A stretch of 64,000 nt of DNA from Fluviicola sp. XM-24bin1 (GCA_003149635.1 QCWI01000001.1:2037-66036), one strand, 5' to 3'. Shown: positions 33,228 to 43,107, counted from the first letter of the stretch. Translations and numbers: made by a program. Notes: a model not told the origin generated them from the sequence alone.

Positions 33228-33316
33228 TTGTGAGCAGGGAATAATTCAGGCCTGTTACCCTATTTACGCATAAATTTTGCAAACGGTTGCCTACATCGCG
33301 AAGTTGTTAGATTCAG

Positions 33317-33514
33317 CTATTCCTCCAGATTTTCCAATATTTTAGAGATATCCGAATCCGTTGCCGAAAGCTTTTTCTTGCAGATTTTAATGAGTTCTGA
33401 GGCGCGTTTTACTTTCACACTCAACTCGTCGACGCTGATTTCACCATCCTCAATATCTGCTACTATTTGCTGTAGTTCTTCAAATGCTTCGGTATATTTT
33501 GGTTCTTCAGCCAT
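33317..33514 (-). CDS. xseB: Exodeoxyribonuclease VII small subunit
   Basis: A 65-residue XseB, the helical small subunit of exonuclease VII, which degrades single-stranded DNA into oligonucleotides. The pattern YTEAFEELQQIVADIEDGEISVDELS-type N-terminal helix and the SELIKICKKKL segment are diagnostic. It overlaps the 3' end of xseA by 8 bp, the normal arrangement. Confidence 0.92.
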   Translation of the reverse strand: MAEEPKYTEAFEELQQIVADIEDGEISVDELSVKVKRASELIKICKKKLSATDSDISKILENLEE

Positions 33515-34889
33515 CGTTTTCTTTTTTTAGAACTTTCGAGGTAAGCGTAAAATTAGCAGTTCTTGTCGTAATAGTATCGCCTTCATTCACGCTGTTCGAT
33601 TTCGATATGGTTTTACCATCTTTTGTCGTGATGGAATAGCCGCGCTGCAAGACATGAATTGGATCCATCAATTTAACCAACTGCTCCATTCTTTCTGTGG
33701 CGTTTCGGGCATCTTTCAAGAATTGCGCACTTCCATTTGAAAGTCGATTTTTCTGTTGATTCAAGGTGTTTTGATGTCCTTGCAAGAGCAACTGACTGCC
33801 GCTAGAAATTTGAGTCCTCAAACGTTGAATGTGTTCAGAATTTCTTTGGGTGAATCGATTGGTGACGTGCACCAGTTCTTTCTCCTCTAGTTTCAAATGT
33901 TGTCTTTCGCGATCAATTGCCTGACGAACGACATGCCCGAAGTTTTTGGAGTGTGTGTTCAATTGTAAATGTGCTACTTCCAATTGTTGAGAAACGTGCA
34001 GTCGTATGCTTTTCACTGCTTCCTTTAACGGCACAGAGAAATTGTGAAAGGCCTGGATGAGAAAATCGCCTAGTTCGGTGGGAGTGATTGCGTTACGATA
34101 CGAAATCATTTCAGCAACGGTAAGATTGGTAGAGTGTCCAATTCCGGTCAGAATGGGTAGAGGAAAAGAAGCGATCGCCCTACACAAATTGTAAGTATTG
34201 TAGCAACTCATTCCAACTTCACCACCACCGCCGCGAACAATCACCACGATATCAAAATGCTCCTGAACTTTCGCAATGCGATTCAATTGATTGATAATCG
34301 AATGTTCTGCCTGATCTCCTTGTAAATACGCCGGAAACAAATGCGTTATAAAGCGATAGCCCCATTCGTTTTCGTCAATCACTTTCATGAAATCCGAGAG
34401 TCCCTTACTGGATTCGGCAGAAATAATTGCGATGCGTTTCGGAAGCAATGGAAATTCCAGTTGTTGATTGGCATCAAGCAATCCTTCCTTTTGCAGTTTT
34501 CGCAGCGTTTCTGCACGTTCACGTTGCAATTCTCCTAAGGAATAGTTCGGATCGATGTCCGTAATCTGCAAGCTCAAGCCATAAATTTCATGAAACTGAA
34601 CCTTGACTTTCATCAACAACGTGGTGTCTTCTTTCAATGGTTCTTTCACCACACTCATAAACCGCTTGTTGATGGCCTCGAAATGATGGCGCCAAATCGT
34701 ACCTCGAATTTCCGCAACGATTTTACCATCTTCCTTCTGCACCAATTCCGGATAACAATGTCCGCTAGGAGTTTTCCCCAGTTTGTGCATCTCCGCTTTT
34801 ACCCAATACTCACTTTGGTAGCGCTCTTCAATCGTTTTTCGGATCGAAGAAACTACTTGTTGCAGCGTAAAAACTTTGGGTTGAGACAT
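33507..34889 (-). CDS. xseA: Exodeoxyribonuclease VII large subunit
   Basis: A 460-residue XseA, the catalytic subunit of exonuclease VII. It has an N-terminal OB fold (residues 1-105, with YWVKAEMHKLGKTPSGHCYPE), the central nuclease domain with IAIISAESSKGLSDF, DIVVIVRGGGGEV and LPILTGIGHSTN, and the long coiled-coil C-terminus ending in DPIHVLQRGYSITTKDGK. The start at 34889 (MSQPKVFTLQQVV) matches the family; an in-frame upstream Met at 34958 lies in a repeat and is rejected. It is co-transcribed with xseB. Confidence 0.94.
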   Translation of the reverse strand: MSQPKVFTLQQVVSSIRKTIEERYQSEYWVKAEMHKLGKTPSGHCYPELVQKEDGKIVAEIRGTIWRHHFEAINKRFMSVVKEPLKEDTTLLMKVKVQFHEIYGLSLQITDIDPNYSLGELQRERAETLRKLQKEGLLDANQQLEFPLLPKRIAIISAESSKGLSDFMKVIDENEWGYRFITHLFPAYLQGDQAEHSIINQLNRIAKVQEHFDIVVIVRGGGGEVGMSCYNTYNLCRAIASFPLPILTGIGHSTNLTVAEMISYRNAITPTELGDFLIQAFHNFSVPLKEAVKSIRLHVSQQLEVAHLQLNTHSKNFGHVVRQAIDRERQHLKLEEKELVHVTNRFTQRNSEHIQRLRTQISSGSQLLLQGHQNTLNQQKNRLSNGSAQFLKDARNATERMEQLVKLMDPIHVLQRGYSITTKDGKTISKSNSVNEGDTITTRTANFTLTSKVLKKENDG

Positions 34890-34927
34890 GAGATTAAAGG
34901 TAGGGATAATTTGGATGGTTTTTTGGC

Positions 34928-35022
34928 TAAAAGTAGAAGGCAGAAGGATGTTCATCAAAACTACTGATAGTTGAAATGATAATGGATACTGTCCTTCTTC
35001 CTTTAGCCTTCAATCTTCTACC
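34928..35022. repeat. AGAAGGCAGAAGG inverted repeat between xseA and pgk
   Basis: Left arm AAAAGTAGAAGGCAGAAGG (about 34928-34946) and right arm CTTCTTCCTTTAGCCTTC onward (34996-35022) are approximate reverse complements. They belong to the same low-complexity family as 13201-13228 and 63092-63154. Confidence 0.5.
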
Positions 35023-35052
35023 CACAGATTTCATAATTCCTGATTATCTGCC

Positions 35053-35060
35053 TATTTTTG
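35053..35060 (+). promoter_or_regulatory. TATTTTTG -7 box of pgk
   Basis: An exact TAnnTTTG match 20 bases before the pgk start at 35081. It supports that start over an upstream in-frame ATG at 34976. Confidence 0.6.
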
Positions 35061-35080
35061 CACCACAAAATCGTATCAAA

Positions 35081-36274
35081 ATGCAAGACATTCACTCATA
35101 CAATTTCGAAGGTAAAAGAGCTTTAATCCGTGTTGATTTTAATGTTCCATTAGACAAAGAAACTATGGAAATCACCGATGACACGCGAATTCGAGCGGCT
35201 GTTCCTACCATCAAACATATTTTGGAGAATGGCGGAAGCGTAGTGATAATGTCGCATTTGGGCCGACCTAAAACAGGGAATGAACCAGAATTTTCTCTGA
35301 AGCATATTGTAGCGCAAACATCCGGCTTGTTGGGGACGGAAGTGCAATTTGCAGGAGATTGTATTGGTGATGCAGCCTACGAATTGACGGCGAACCTTGC
35401 AGCTGGTAAGGTGGTTTTGTTGGACAATGTGCGCTACCATACTGAAGAGACTGCCGGAGATAAAGGTTTTGCGGAGAAGCTTTCAAAACACGGCGATGTT
35501 TACGTGAATGATGCTTTTGGAACGGCGCACAGAGCGCATGCTTCGACGACAGTTGTTGCTGAGTTCTTCCCGAATGACAAAATGTTCGGATTCTTAATTG
35601 AGAGTGAAATCAAAAGCGTAGCGAAGGTGTTGGAAAGCGATGACAAACCGGTGACGGCAATCGTTGGTGGAGCTAAGGTATCTTCCAAAATCACAATTAT
35701 CGAACGTTTGTTGGATAAAGTGGACAATTTGATCGTTGGCGGTGGAATGGCCTACACTTTCGTAAAAGCGAATGGCGGAAAAGTAGGAAGTTCTTTGGTA
35801 GAAGATGACTACTTAGATGTGGCGAGTAAAATTATGTCCGAAGCGAAAGCGAAAGGAGTGAACTTGTATATTCCAGAAGACACGGTTATCGCTGATAAAT
35901 TTGATAACGATGCCAATCGTGATGAGGTGGCCATCGAAGCTATTTCAGACGGATGGATGGGCTTGGATGTAGCGGGCAAAACCGTTGCCGCCTGCGAGGA
36001 AATCTTAGCGAACTCGAAAGTAATTTTGTGGAACGGGCCGATGGGTGTTTTTGAAATGGAAAACTTCCAGCACGGAACTGCGGCCGTAGCCAAAGCGATT
36101 GCCAAATCTACTTCAGAAGGAGCCTTTTCTCTCATAGGAGGAGGTGATTCCGTAGCGGCAATCAACAAATTCAACCTAGCAGATCAAGTAAGCCATGTAT
36201 CCACAGGAGGTGGTGCCATGCTAGAGTACCTAGAAGGAAAAGTGCTCCCAGGAATCGCAGCCATTCAGAATTAA
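35081..36274 (+). CDS. pgk: Phosphoglycerate kinase
   Basis: A 397-residue cytoplasmic glycolytic enzyme that transfers phosphate from 1,3-bisphosphoglycerate to ADP. It begins [20 protein letters not shown], containing the family signature RVDFNVP. Also visible are [27 protein letters not shown], the hinge region [11 protein letters not shown] and the nucleotide loop GGGDSVAAI near the C-terminus. Length is normal. The start at 35081 follows a good -7 box and agrees with the family length. Confidence 0.96.
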   Translation: MQDIHSYNFEGKRALIRVDFNVPLDKETMEITDDTRIRAAVPTIKHILENGGSVVIMSHLGRPKTGNEPEFSLKHIVAQTSGLLGTEVQFAGDCIGDAAYELTANLAAGKVVLLDNVRYHTEETAGDKGFAEKLSKHGDVYVNDAFGTAHRAHASTTVVAEFFPNDKMFGFLIESEIKSVAKVLESDDKPVTAIVGGAKVSSKITIIERLLDKVDNLIVGGGMAYTFVKANGGKVGSSLVEDDYLDVASKIMSEAKAKGVNLYIPEDTVIADKFDNDANRDEVAIEAISDGWMGLDVAGKTVAACEEILANSKVILWNGPMGVFEMENFQHGTAAVAKAIAKSTSEGAFSLIGGGDSVAAINKFNLADQVSHVSTGGGAMLEYLEGKVLPGIAAIQN

Positions 36275-36285
36275 TTAGCTTTTTA

Positions 36286-36834
36286 TTAGCTCTCTGGAGC
36301 AGTTGCTGAGGAAGTGTCGTTTGACGCACCTCCGTTTTGAATGAAGTCATTCAACCCCTTGAGGAATTCAATGGTTTCCTTCGGTTTTGGAGCTACCAGC
36401 GCCGTACTAAACAACGATTTCTTCTTTCCGTTGACAATCAAAAATGCGATCACCATCGTTTTGGACATCATCGATTGTTCGTGGTAATCAATGTTGGAAA
36501 TATCGCCGAAAGGAACCACTTTACCGCGCACCGAAATTTCTTGTGTATGCTTGTTCAAGACAATTTTCGGGTCTTGATTCATGGCCAATTTGATGATAAA
36601 TGAAACCACTCCCACTACAATAACCAAAATGGATCCCCAAACAAGCCAAGGCCCAACGGCTCTTCCGATGGTTCCACCAAAAATTCCAATTAAAAGTCCT
36701 GCAAGGAGCATCAGTGCACCCATTCCGAGGATGGTAAGCACCATTTTAACGGTTCCTTTTTTCTTTTCTTCGATTAAAATACCCTCATCGGTATGGTAAG
36801 CAGTCAATGAATCGTTTTCAAAGTATTTTTCCAT
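36286..36834 (-). CDS. Membrane protein with PH-like C-terminal domain
   Basis: A 182-residue protein. The N-terminal cytoplasmic stretch holds EGILIEEKKKG, followed by two transmembrane helices (about 35-57 and 64-88) separated by a Gly-rich loop. A C-terminal beta domain of about 70 residues (KIVLNKHTQEISVRGKVVPF ... KETIEFLKGLNDFI) resembles bacterial PH-like domains and ends in a helix. The last residues are low-complexity. I cannot assign a function. The start MEKYFENDS at 36834 is preferred because a TACATTTA promoter-like box lies just upstream. Confidence 0.7.
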   Translation of the reverse strand: MEKYFENDSLTAYHTDEGILIEEKKKGTVKMVLTILGMGALMLLAGLLIGIFGGTIGRAVGPWLVWGSILVIVVGVVSFIIKLAMNQDPKIVLNKHTQEISVRGKVVPFGDISNIDYHEQSMMSKTMVIAFLIVNGKKKSLFSTALVAPKPKETIEFLKGLNDFIQNGGASNDTSSATAPES

Positions 36835-36986
36835 GGTTGTAGTGTTATGGTTTAAATGTAATGATGACAAACAACTTAAAATACAACTCCACCGAAATCT
36901 CGTATTCTAAAGAAATTTGCAGTTGCTCACAATAATATGCACGCATAACTAGTTATAATTATGTAAAACCCACTAAAACCAGAAAC

Positions 36987-37850
36987 ATGAAATTGAGATC
37001 TCTCCTGGCAGCCGCCTTGGTTGCTATTCTCTCCTTTGGTGCATCTGCCGAAGGCATTTCCTTTGAACACATCTCCCTAGAAGCCGCATTAAAAAAGGCG
37101 AAAGCAGAGAACAAGCCTATTTTTATCGACGTGTATGCCACGTGGTGTGGCCCTTGTAAATACCTCACGAATGAAGTCTTTGTCGATGGAGATCTGGGCG
37201 CCTACATGAACAAGCATTTCATCAACTTAAAATTGGATGGTGAAAAAGGCGACGGCGATTACCTAATGGCCGAATTTGGATTGGATGCGTATCCAACGAT
37301 GTTGTTCCTTTCGCCGGACAGAGAAGAGTTGAATCGAATTGTTGGTGCAGCAGGTGCCGATGAAATTCTCGAAGTAAGCAAAGGTGTTATCGATCCCTCA
37401 ACCACGCTGATTTACCAACAGGAACAGCGATATGCTAAAGGCGATCGTGATAAGGAATTCCTTCAAGATTACATCAGCGAAATGATTGACAAGGACAAAG
37501 ATTTTGAACCTATCGTGGCCGAGTACATTGAACTATATCCGAAACTAGATCTTGAGAGTGAAAATGAATTCCTCATTTTTTGCGTCGGTATGAATGACTT
37601 GGACGCCCCCTTAAATCAGTCGTTTTTGAAAGAAATTGTAGCGCACAGCGAGAATTTCCCAGAGCTGACGCAAGCGAAATTGTCCATTCTTATCTATTCT
37701 ATTTGCGAAGAAGCAGCCGAGTCAGGGAATAACGAATTGATTGAAAAAGGCGTCAAACAATTGACCGGCCCACTGAATAAAATTCTAGAAGATACCATCA
37801 CCGAAGACGATCTCCGCGAGCTCATGTTGGAAACTGTCTCTGAAGTGTAG
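36987..37850 (+). CDS. Exported thioredoxin-fold protein
   Basis: A 287-residue protein with signal peptide 1-22 (MKLRSLLAAALVAILSFGAS) and a thioredoxin domain (about 28-135) holding the active site WCGPC (Cys54, Cys57) and the cis-Pro region LDAYPTMLFL. The extra C-terminal 150 residues are helical, like TPR-type repeats, with no motif recognised. It probably acts in the periplasm as a disulfide reductant or oxidant. Its copper or T9SS relevance, for example folding of cysteine-rich exported proteins, is speculation. It stands alone; a repeat element follows. Confidence 0.88.
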   Translation: MKLRSLLAAALVAILSFGASAEGISFEHISLEAALKKAKAENKPIFIDVYATWCGPCKYLTNEVFVDGDLGAYMNKHFINLKLDGEKGDGDYLMAEFGLDAYPTMLFLSPDREELNRIVGAAGADEILEVSKGVIDPSTTLIYQQEQRYAKGDRDKEFLQDYISEMIDKDKDFEPIVAEYIELYPKLDLESENEFLIFCVGMNDLDAPLNQSFLKEIVAHSENFPELTQAKLSILIYSICEEAAESGNNELIEKGVKQLTGPLNKILEDTITEDDLRELMLETVSEV

Positions 37851-37855
37851 GGCCA

Positions 37856-37913
37856 ACCGCAAAGGATTTTGACAAAGTCTAAATTTTGCGCTCTTTGCGC
37901 CCTTGCGGTGAAA
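37856..37913. repeat. Short GCGCAAAG inverted-repeat element
   Basis: ACCGCAAAGGATTTTGACAAAG is mirrored by TTTTGCGCTCTTTGCGCCCT followed by TGCGGTGAAA. A tail TATGGGC-TCTA follows, as after the copy at 16.5 kb. It is the smallest of three related elements. Confidence 0.6.
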
Positions 37914-37990
37914 CAATACTATGGGCATCTAATAGTCAGCAGTAAATATGGAATCACTAACCATAGTGCATCTATCTAAAAAATGGCACT

Positions 37991-40369
37991 ATGAAATATT
38001 TACTGACACTTCTAATTGGTTTTTCGCTTTCCTGCTATGCGCAAGATGGTGCATTGAACTTGACGATTCTAAACAACCCAACATTGGGGCCGCTGGAGAT
38101 GAGCGTTTTCCTAAAAGGGGATTCAACAAATACCTGGGTCGGAGTTACCGATGAATACGGCCAGGTGATCACAAAGAACCTTCCTCAGGGAATGCAAACC
38201 CTACAGTTCGTTTATCTTGGAAAAGAATATGGAACACGTGATTTCTTTGTCCAAGAACGGCAATTGTTGAGTACAACCGTTTTGATTGACACCGTCCTCG
38301 CCGGAATTCAGGTGAATCAATACGGAAAATACGAGATTGGTGCAGGCGGTGAAGTTGGTACGTCAGGAGGTATTTGGGTGGATGGAAATTTATCAGTTGC
38401 CACTATTACCCGCTACGATATTGCAAGAATGCCTGTCAGTTTTGCAGCAGAGGTACAAAGCATTCAGGAAGTATCGATTGTATCGTACAAAACACCTTTG
38501 ATTAGTAAAGATGGAGGTGCTTCAGGAACTGCTATCAGCCGAGATGAGATTCGACAAATGCCGACGCGGAGTGTTTCCCAAATTGCAGGAACGGTTGGCG
38601 GTGTTCAAATGAACGAAGACTCAGAAATGGGGCCGAATATTCGCGGAGCAAGATCCGATGGTTCCATCTATTTTATTGACGGAGTGCGCGTGCGTTCTAT
38701 GCCCGTAGTTCCGCAAACTTCCATGAACCAAATTACCGTTTGGACAGGAGGTGTTCCAGCGAAGTACGGAGATTTTACTGGAGGTGTTATTTCTGTAGAA
38801 TCGATCAGCTATTTTGATTTGTACCGCGCTTGGAAATCGGATCAAATCCGAAGTGGACCTTACTTCACGTATTCGGAGCCTGAACCCGAACCCGAACCAA
38901 TTGAGGAGAGTGTTCCGGATGTTGCTGAGGTGGAGATTGTTGAACCTGTGGAGCTCGAATTGACTCCAGAAGAAATTGCAGCGAAAGAACGAACAGAATT
39001 TATCGCTTCCCTGGAACCTCGAATTACAGCAGATCGTTTCCATCCTATATATGAAAACATGTTCTTATCGCCTTCGGAGCATCCGAATTCAACCTTTGGA
39101 CTGGATGTGGATCGCGCTTCTTGGACGTATGTTCAGAATTGTATCGACAGGAACGTGGCGGTACAGAGAGATGCTGTTAAGATGGAAGAAATGATCAATG
39201 CATTCAATTATCGAAATGTTGAAGTGCCAAAAGACGAGTTGTTGCATGTGAATGTGGTGCGCTCCGAATGCATGTGGAATGAAAACAGCGAGCTATTATC
39301 CGTGCACCTGAAAGCTATGGATTTACCAAAAGATCTCCCGCGCAAAACACACAATTTCGTATTCCTTGTTGATGTTTCAGGATCGATGTCCTCGGCGAAC
39401 AAATTGCCACTGTTAAAGGCTGGTTTGACGGAGTTTGTAAAAACGCTCAAAGATGATGATGTCGTTTCTATTGTTACGTATGCGGGACATGTAGGGGTAG
39501 CGCTTGAGCCCACTTCTGACAAACAAAAAATCTTGAACGCCTTAAATAACTTAAGTTCTGGTGGATCTACCAACGGAATGGGAGGGGTTCAGAAAGCCTA
39601 CGAATTGGCGGAGGCGAATTTGGATACCACGAAAAACAACCGAATCATCTTGTGTACAGACGGTGATTTTAATGTGGGGATCAGCAGTACAAGTGAATTG
39701 GAAGCATACATTTCTGAAAAACGTGGCTGCGGAATTTATCTGACAGCGCTAGGATTCGGAATGGGGAATTACCGCAACGATATTTTGGAATCCTTGGCAG
39801 ATCGCGGCGATGGAAATCACTTCTACATTAACTCGTTGGACGAAAGTCGCAAGGTGCTGGTAGAGCAAGTTGGGAATCTCTTGAATATCGCTCGAGATGT
39901 GAAATTGGACGTAGAATTCGATTCCACCATGGTGACTTCCTACCGTTTGATTGGCTATGAAAACCGCATGTTGCAGCCCGAGGATTTCGTCGACGATACG
40001 AAAGATGGAGGAGAGATTGGGTACAGTCACGAAGTAGTTGCGGTATATGAAATCCAACGGATTCACGATTCATTATTGGTGGAAAACGAAGATCGAATTG
40101 CCAATGTACGATTGCGATACAAGCCCTACGAAGCCAAAAGTAGTATTGAGCGCACCTATCCGGTGTATTGTAAAGATGCAATCGAACGCGGACGAAAATT
40201 AAACACGGTAGTCGGATTCGGATTGGTCATGCGTGGTTCAGCGTACAGCAACCGATTGACGATCGAAGAATTGTACAATTTTTCCCTTCTCGTAAAACCA
40301 CAAAATGACAACGATAAACGACTTCTTCAACTTATCGAAGCATACAAGAACGGACAAGTAGGAATTTAA
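37991..40369 (+). CDS. TonB-plug / YfbK-type von Willebrand A fusion protein
   Basis: A 792-residue exported protein with four parts. The signal peptide is 1-18. A carboxypeptidase-regulatory-like beta domain is at about 20-110. A TonB-dependent-receptor plug-like domain is at about 185-272 (MPTRSVSQIAGTVGG, GPNIRGARSDGSIYFIDGVRV). A Glu/Pro hinge (296-330) precedes a YfbK-type von Willebrand A module: STFGLDVDRASWTYV (367-381), MIDAS motif DVSGS (461-465) and the C-terminal DUF3520-like region. There is no beta-barrel after the plug, so it cannot be a receptor itself. The plug may dock to a receptor or outer-membrane partner while the VWA part binds a metal-dependent ligand. Function unknown. 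A terminator follows at 40493. Confidence 0.85.
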   Translation: MKYLLTLLIGFSLSCYAQDGALNLTILNNPTLGPLEMSVFLKGDSTNTWVGVTDEYGQVITKNLPQGMQTLQFVYLGKEYGTRDFFVQERQLLSTTVLIDTVLAGIQVNQYGKYEIGAGGEVGTSGGIWVDGNLSVATITRYDIARMPVSFAAEVQSIQEVSIVSYKTPLISKDGGASGTAISRDEIRQMPTRSVSQIAGTVGGVQMNEDSEMGPNIRGARSDGSIYFIDGVRVRSMPVVPQTSMNQITVWTGGVPAKYGDFTGGVISVESISYFDLYRAWKSDQIRSGPYFTYSEPEPEPEPIEESVPDVAEVEIVEPVELELTPEEIAAKERTEFIASLEPRITADRFHPIYENMFLSPSEHPNSTFGLDVDRASWTYVQNCIDRNVAVQRDAVKMEEMINAFNYRNVEVPKDELLHVNVVRSECMWNENSELLSVHLKAMDLPKDLPRKTHNFVFLVDVSGSMSSANKLPLLKAGLTEFVKTLKDDDVVSIVTYAGHVGVALEPTSDKQKILNALNNLSSGGSTNGMGGVQKAYELAEANLDTTKNNRIILCTDGDFNVGISSTSELEAYISEKRGCGIYLTALGFGMGNYRNDILESLADRGDGNHFYINSLDESRKVLVEQVGNLLNIARDVKLDVEFDSTMVTSYRLIGYENRMLQPEDFVDDTKDGGEIGYSHEVVAVYEIQRIHDSLLVENEDRIANVRLRYKPYEAKSSIERTYPVYCKDAIERGRKLNTVVGFGLVMRGSAYSNRLTIEELYNFSLLVKPQNDNDKRLLQLIEAYKNGQVGI

Positions 40370-40377
40370 CAGGTAGT

Positions 40378-40466
40378 ACACTGAGCAAGGAGAAGCACTG
40401 CTTCTGATGGTACCGAAGTGTACCGCATTATAATCAAGTTTGTACGCACTTCGACTTCGCTCAGTG
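40378..40466. repeat. CACTGAGC..CTCAGTG inverted pair
   Basis: CACTGAGCAAGGAGAAGC (40378-40395) and CACTTCGACTTCGCTCAGTG (40447-40466) are imperfect reverse complements. The right half recurs with one change at 58553-58572. Confidence 0.65.
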
Positions 40467-40492
40467 CTCTGATTCTCCATCACTTAACCACT

Positions 40493-40536
40493 AGAAGAGC
40501 GACTGAATCCTTATGGATGACAGTCGCTTCTTTTTG
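40493..40536 (+). terminator. Terminator between VWA and DUF4153 genes
   Basis: AGAAG-A-GCGACTG pairs with CAGTCGC-TTCTTTTT around a 15-nt loop. The T run lies on the plus strand, after the VWA gene. Confidence 0.75.
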
Positions 40537-40549
40537 CGATAGGGTTGGG

Positions 40550-42058
40550 TTAATCGTCCACAGAATCGAAGTAGGCAAATGCCTTCGCGTCCTGATAATT
40601 CCATGATTTCCACGAGAAGTGTTTTTTATCCTTCTTAAATGCTCGAATCCGGCGATCCAGATACATCACGTTGCTTGAGGAAGAATAGGCATTGTATCCG
40701 TTCAGGTTGAGTTTGTCTTGGTTTTCGTGCAGAATTGGAAGCGTTTTGTCGGAAAGAGATAACAAGAATTCAACATCCATGTTTCGTTCGCTTGTGTATT
40801 TAATGTTGTGTTTCACAATAACCACATCCCAGTTCACCGAACTCAGAATTAACAGCAATCCATAAACGGCCCAGCTATTCACACGGAGCAAATAGAATGT
40901 CGTTTTCGCCTTATTGATTTTGATGTAGAGGGTAATCAAACCAACAATTACAGCAGTTAGGAAGAACATCACCCCAATACGTTTGTACGCCAAACCAAAA
41001 TGATGCATGTAATGGTAGTTTCGAACAACCACAGAAATAACCAGAATGGTATTCTGAAGAATCCAGATGTTTGCGAATCGTCGGAGCCAAATATTGTTGT
41101 GTAGGAAGTTGATGTTCTTTCGGAAAAAGTAGAGCAAAATTCCCATCGAAAGTAGAATGCTTAAGATCAGGAGATACGTTCCTTCGTGCACCAACTGAGA
41201 CAAATTCATAATGCCGTCGTATTCAAAATTGAACCAGATCCAATTGATATCAATCACATTGGCAATAAGCAGCAATGCGTTGATGGACGCAGTTAGAAAT
41301 AATGCCGATTTGAACTCGTTCTTGAGAGAAATCATATTGGGCGTTCGGAATGTGTATATGTGCTCACGTTTTGTTCTCTTGCGTTGGATGTCATCGCTCA
41401 ATCGATTTTCATAAACGACTACGCTATTGCGCTTGGATCGGAAGACGATCAAGCCTGTAATGACCATTCCGAAGAGCAAGGATACCAACCACGGGAACGA
41501 AATGTCTTCAAAAATGGAGGTCAGCACTTCTCCGATTGAATTCCAAATGGCATCCGAGTATTTTTTAAATACAGGATTGGATGCGTAGAAAATCAAGTAG
41601 AAGATCCAGAAGATTCCAATGGGAATGACAATCAATTTGATCAGTCGCAATCGCTTTCGGAGCTTATCGTAATTCTTATGGCCATGGAACAATTCGTAGG
41701 CAATGGATTTTGGTAAATCGAACGCATTTAATAGGTTAGCTGCTAAAGCATGATATACGGCTCTGATATCGGGCTCACACAACAAACCGAGGAACACGAA
41801 GATGCTCAATAAATGGACAAAACCGGAAACGAACGAATGATGGAAAAGCACCATGATTCCTGTAAGAGCGATCCCTCCGAGGCATACCAAAACTCCACGC
41901 GATTTGATAATTTCCGGTCGTGTAAGAATGCCTAGTCCAACGATTAATCCAGAAAATAAAAGCAGATTGACTCCAATCATTTCGTCCCAAAAAAGGAAGT
42001 TGAAGAGGAATCCTCCGCCGATAAAAATGACCAACTTGGTGATGTGATGTAATTCCAT
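40550..42058 (-). CDS. DUF4153/DUF4173 family multi-pass membrane protein
   Basis: A 502-residue integral membrane protein with about 11 transmembrane helices in the first 410 residues. Central motifs FRTPNMISLKNEFKSALFLT and YDGIMNLSQLVHEGTYLLI are typical of DUF4173-like proteins. A C-terminal soluble part follows. The family often sits next to a small winged-helix regulator and a second membrane protein, as here (42112 and 42402). Its role is unproven; a transport or sensing role in envelope stress has been suggested for relatives only by context. The start at 42058 is the first ATG giving a normal N-terminal helix. Confidence 0.8.
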   Translation of the reverse strand: MELHHITKLVIFIGGGFLFNFLFWDEMIGVNLLLFSGLIVGLGILTRPEIIKSRGVLVCLGGIALTGIMVLFHHSFVSGFVHLLSIFVFLGLLCEPDIRAVYHALAANLLNAFDLPKSIAYELFHGHKNYDKLRKRLRLIKLIVIPIGIFWIFYLIFYASNPVFKKYSDAIWNSIGEVLTSIFEDISFPWLVSLLFGMVITGLIVFRSKRNSVVVYENRLSDDIQRKRTKREHIYTFRTPNMISLKNEFKSALFLTASINALLLIANVIDINWIWFNFEYDGIMNLSQLVHEGTYLLILSILLSMGILLYFFRKNINFLHNNIWLRRFANIWILQNTILVISVVVRNYHYMHHFGLAYKRIGVMFFLTAVIVGLITLYIKINKAKTTFYLLRVNSWAVYGLLLILSSVNWDVVIVKHNIKYTSERNMDVEFLLSLSDKTLPILHENQDKLNLNGYNAYSSSSNVMYLDRRIRAFKKDKKHFSWKSWNYQDAKAFAYFDSVDD

Positions 42059-42111
42059 AATTGTGATTTTAAAAAGTACTTTGAAAAACAAAGTGAATAG
42101 ATAAAAAAATA

Positions 42112-42405
42112 TTATTTGCCTATGAGATCTTCCAATGCCTGTAAGTGTTTCTTAAATGCCAATCTTCCTTCTTTTGATAACGAATAAGACGTGTTAGGCT
42201 TCTTCCCGATGAATTGTTTTGTCACGATGATATATTCTTTTTTCTCTAGCGCTGCTAGGTGACTTGCAAGGTTTCCGTCTGAAACATCCAGCGTTTCTTT
42301 GATCGTCTTGAAGTCCACGGAATCATTGACCATTAACATGGACATAATCCCCAGTCGGACTCGACTTTCAAAGGCTTTATCAAGATGTGCGATGATATTT
42401 TTCAC
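42112..42405 (-). CDS. Winged-helix transcriptional regulator
   Basis: A 97-residue single-domain winged helix-turn-helix protein of the HTH_34/ArsR-like class: KAFESRVRLGIMSMLMV, the recognition region TLDVSDGNLASHLAALEKKE and the wing GKKPNTSYSLSKEG. There are no metal-binding cysteines. It overlaps the upstream membrane-protein gene by ATGA and lies 53 bp before the DUF4153 gene, so it probably controls this three-gene operon. Confidence 0.88.
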   Translation of the reverse strand: MKNIIAHLDKAFESRVRLGIMSMLMVNDSVDFKTIKETLDVSDGNLASHLAALEKKEYIIVTKQFIGKKPNTSYSLSKEGRLAFKKHLQALEDLIGK

Positions 42406-43022
42406 GCTCTGTCGTACTTAAAATGCATGATGGTTCCGTAGACGATGTGCAAGACTCCGAAACCGATCGCCCAAAATAGCAAACCGTACCCAATAAACCA
42501 CGCCGAAAGTAATCCAAGTACAATCTCGCAATATCCGAGATATCGGATGTCCTCTAAAGTATATTTACTGGCATTGATAAGGGCCAATCCATAAAAAACC
42601 AGCATAATGGAGGGAAGTAAGAAATAGCCTCCGTGATACATCACGATCAATCCGAACGCACCTCCAGTTGCTAAAGGAATACCTAGATTGACGAGCATAC
42701 GAATACCCATTTTATTGAACATTCGCTGACCATTTTTCTTGGCTTTTCGAATGGTGAAAAGACTTCCGAAGCCAATAGCTACAATAAGAACAAGAAATGC
42801 ATCCAGAGCTAAGAATTGAATGACTTCAGCTTGAGTCCCATTATAGAGGTAGTTTACAAATACTCGGGAGCTAAGATATTCGTGTGCCGCCCAGGCTCCA
42901 CCAAGTGCTGCAATTCCCGCAACCACGCCTGACAAACCACTCAAGGATAAGAATCGCGTGGACTTGTTCATGATGTCCCGAATCTCTGCCAGTTGCTCTA
43001 AATGTTGTGTGTCTTTTTCCAT
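42402..43022 (-). CDS. Six-helix membrane protein of wHTH/DUF4153 operon
   Basis: A 206-residue protein with a short N-terminal soluble part (LEQLAEIRDIMNKSTRFLSL) and about six transmembrane helices. It is the first gene of the operon with the winged-helix regulator and DUF4153 protein. The arrangement is a recurrent unit in Bacteroidota, but the protein has no known function. There are no metal or catalytic motifs. Confidence 0.78.
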   Translation of the reverse strand: MEKDTQHLEQLAEIRDIMNKSTRFLSLSGLSGVVAGIAALGGAWAAHEYLSSRVFVNYLYNGTQAEVIQFLALDAFLVLIVAIGFGSLFTIRKAKKNGQRMFNKMGIRMLVNLGIPLATGGAFGLIVMYHGGYFLLPSIMLVFYGLALINASKYTLEDIRYLGYCEIVLGLLSAWFIGYGLLFWAIGFGVLHIVYGTIMHFKYDRA

Positions 43023-43107
43023 AGGGCTAAAAGTACTTTGTAATTCAAAGTTGATGAATTATTTGAAACAGACAAAGAATTTTGGGTTTTTTAAGAAATG
43101 ATTTGGA

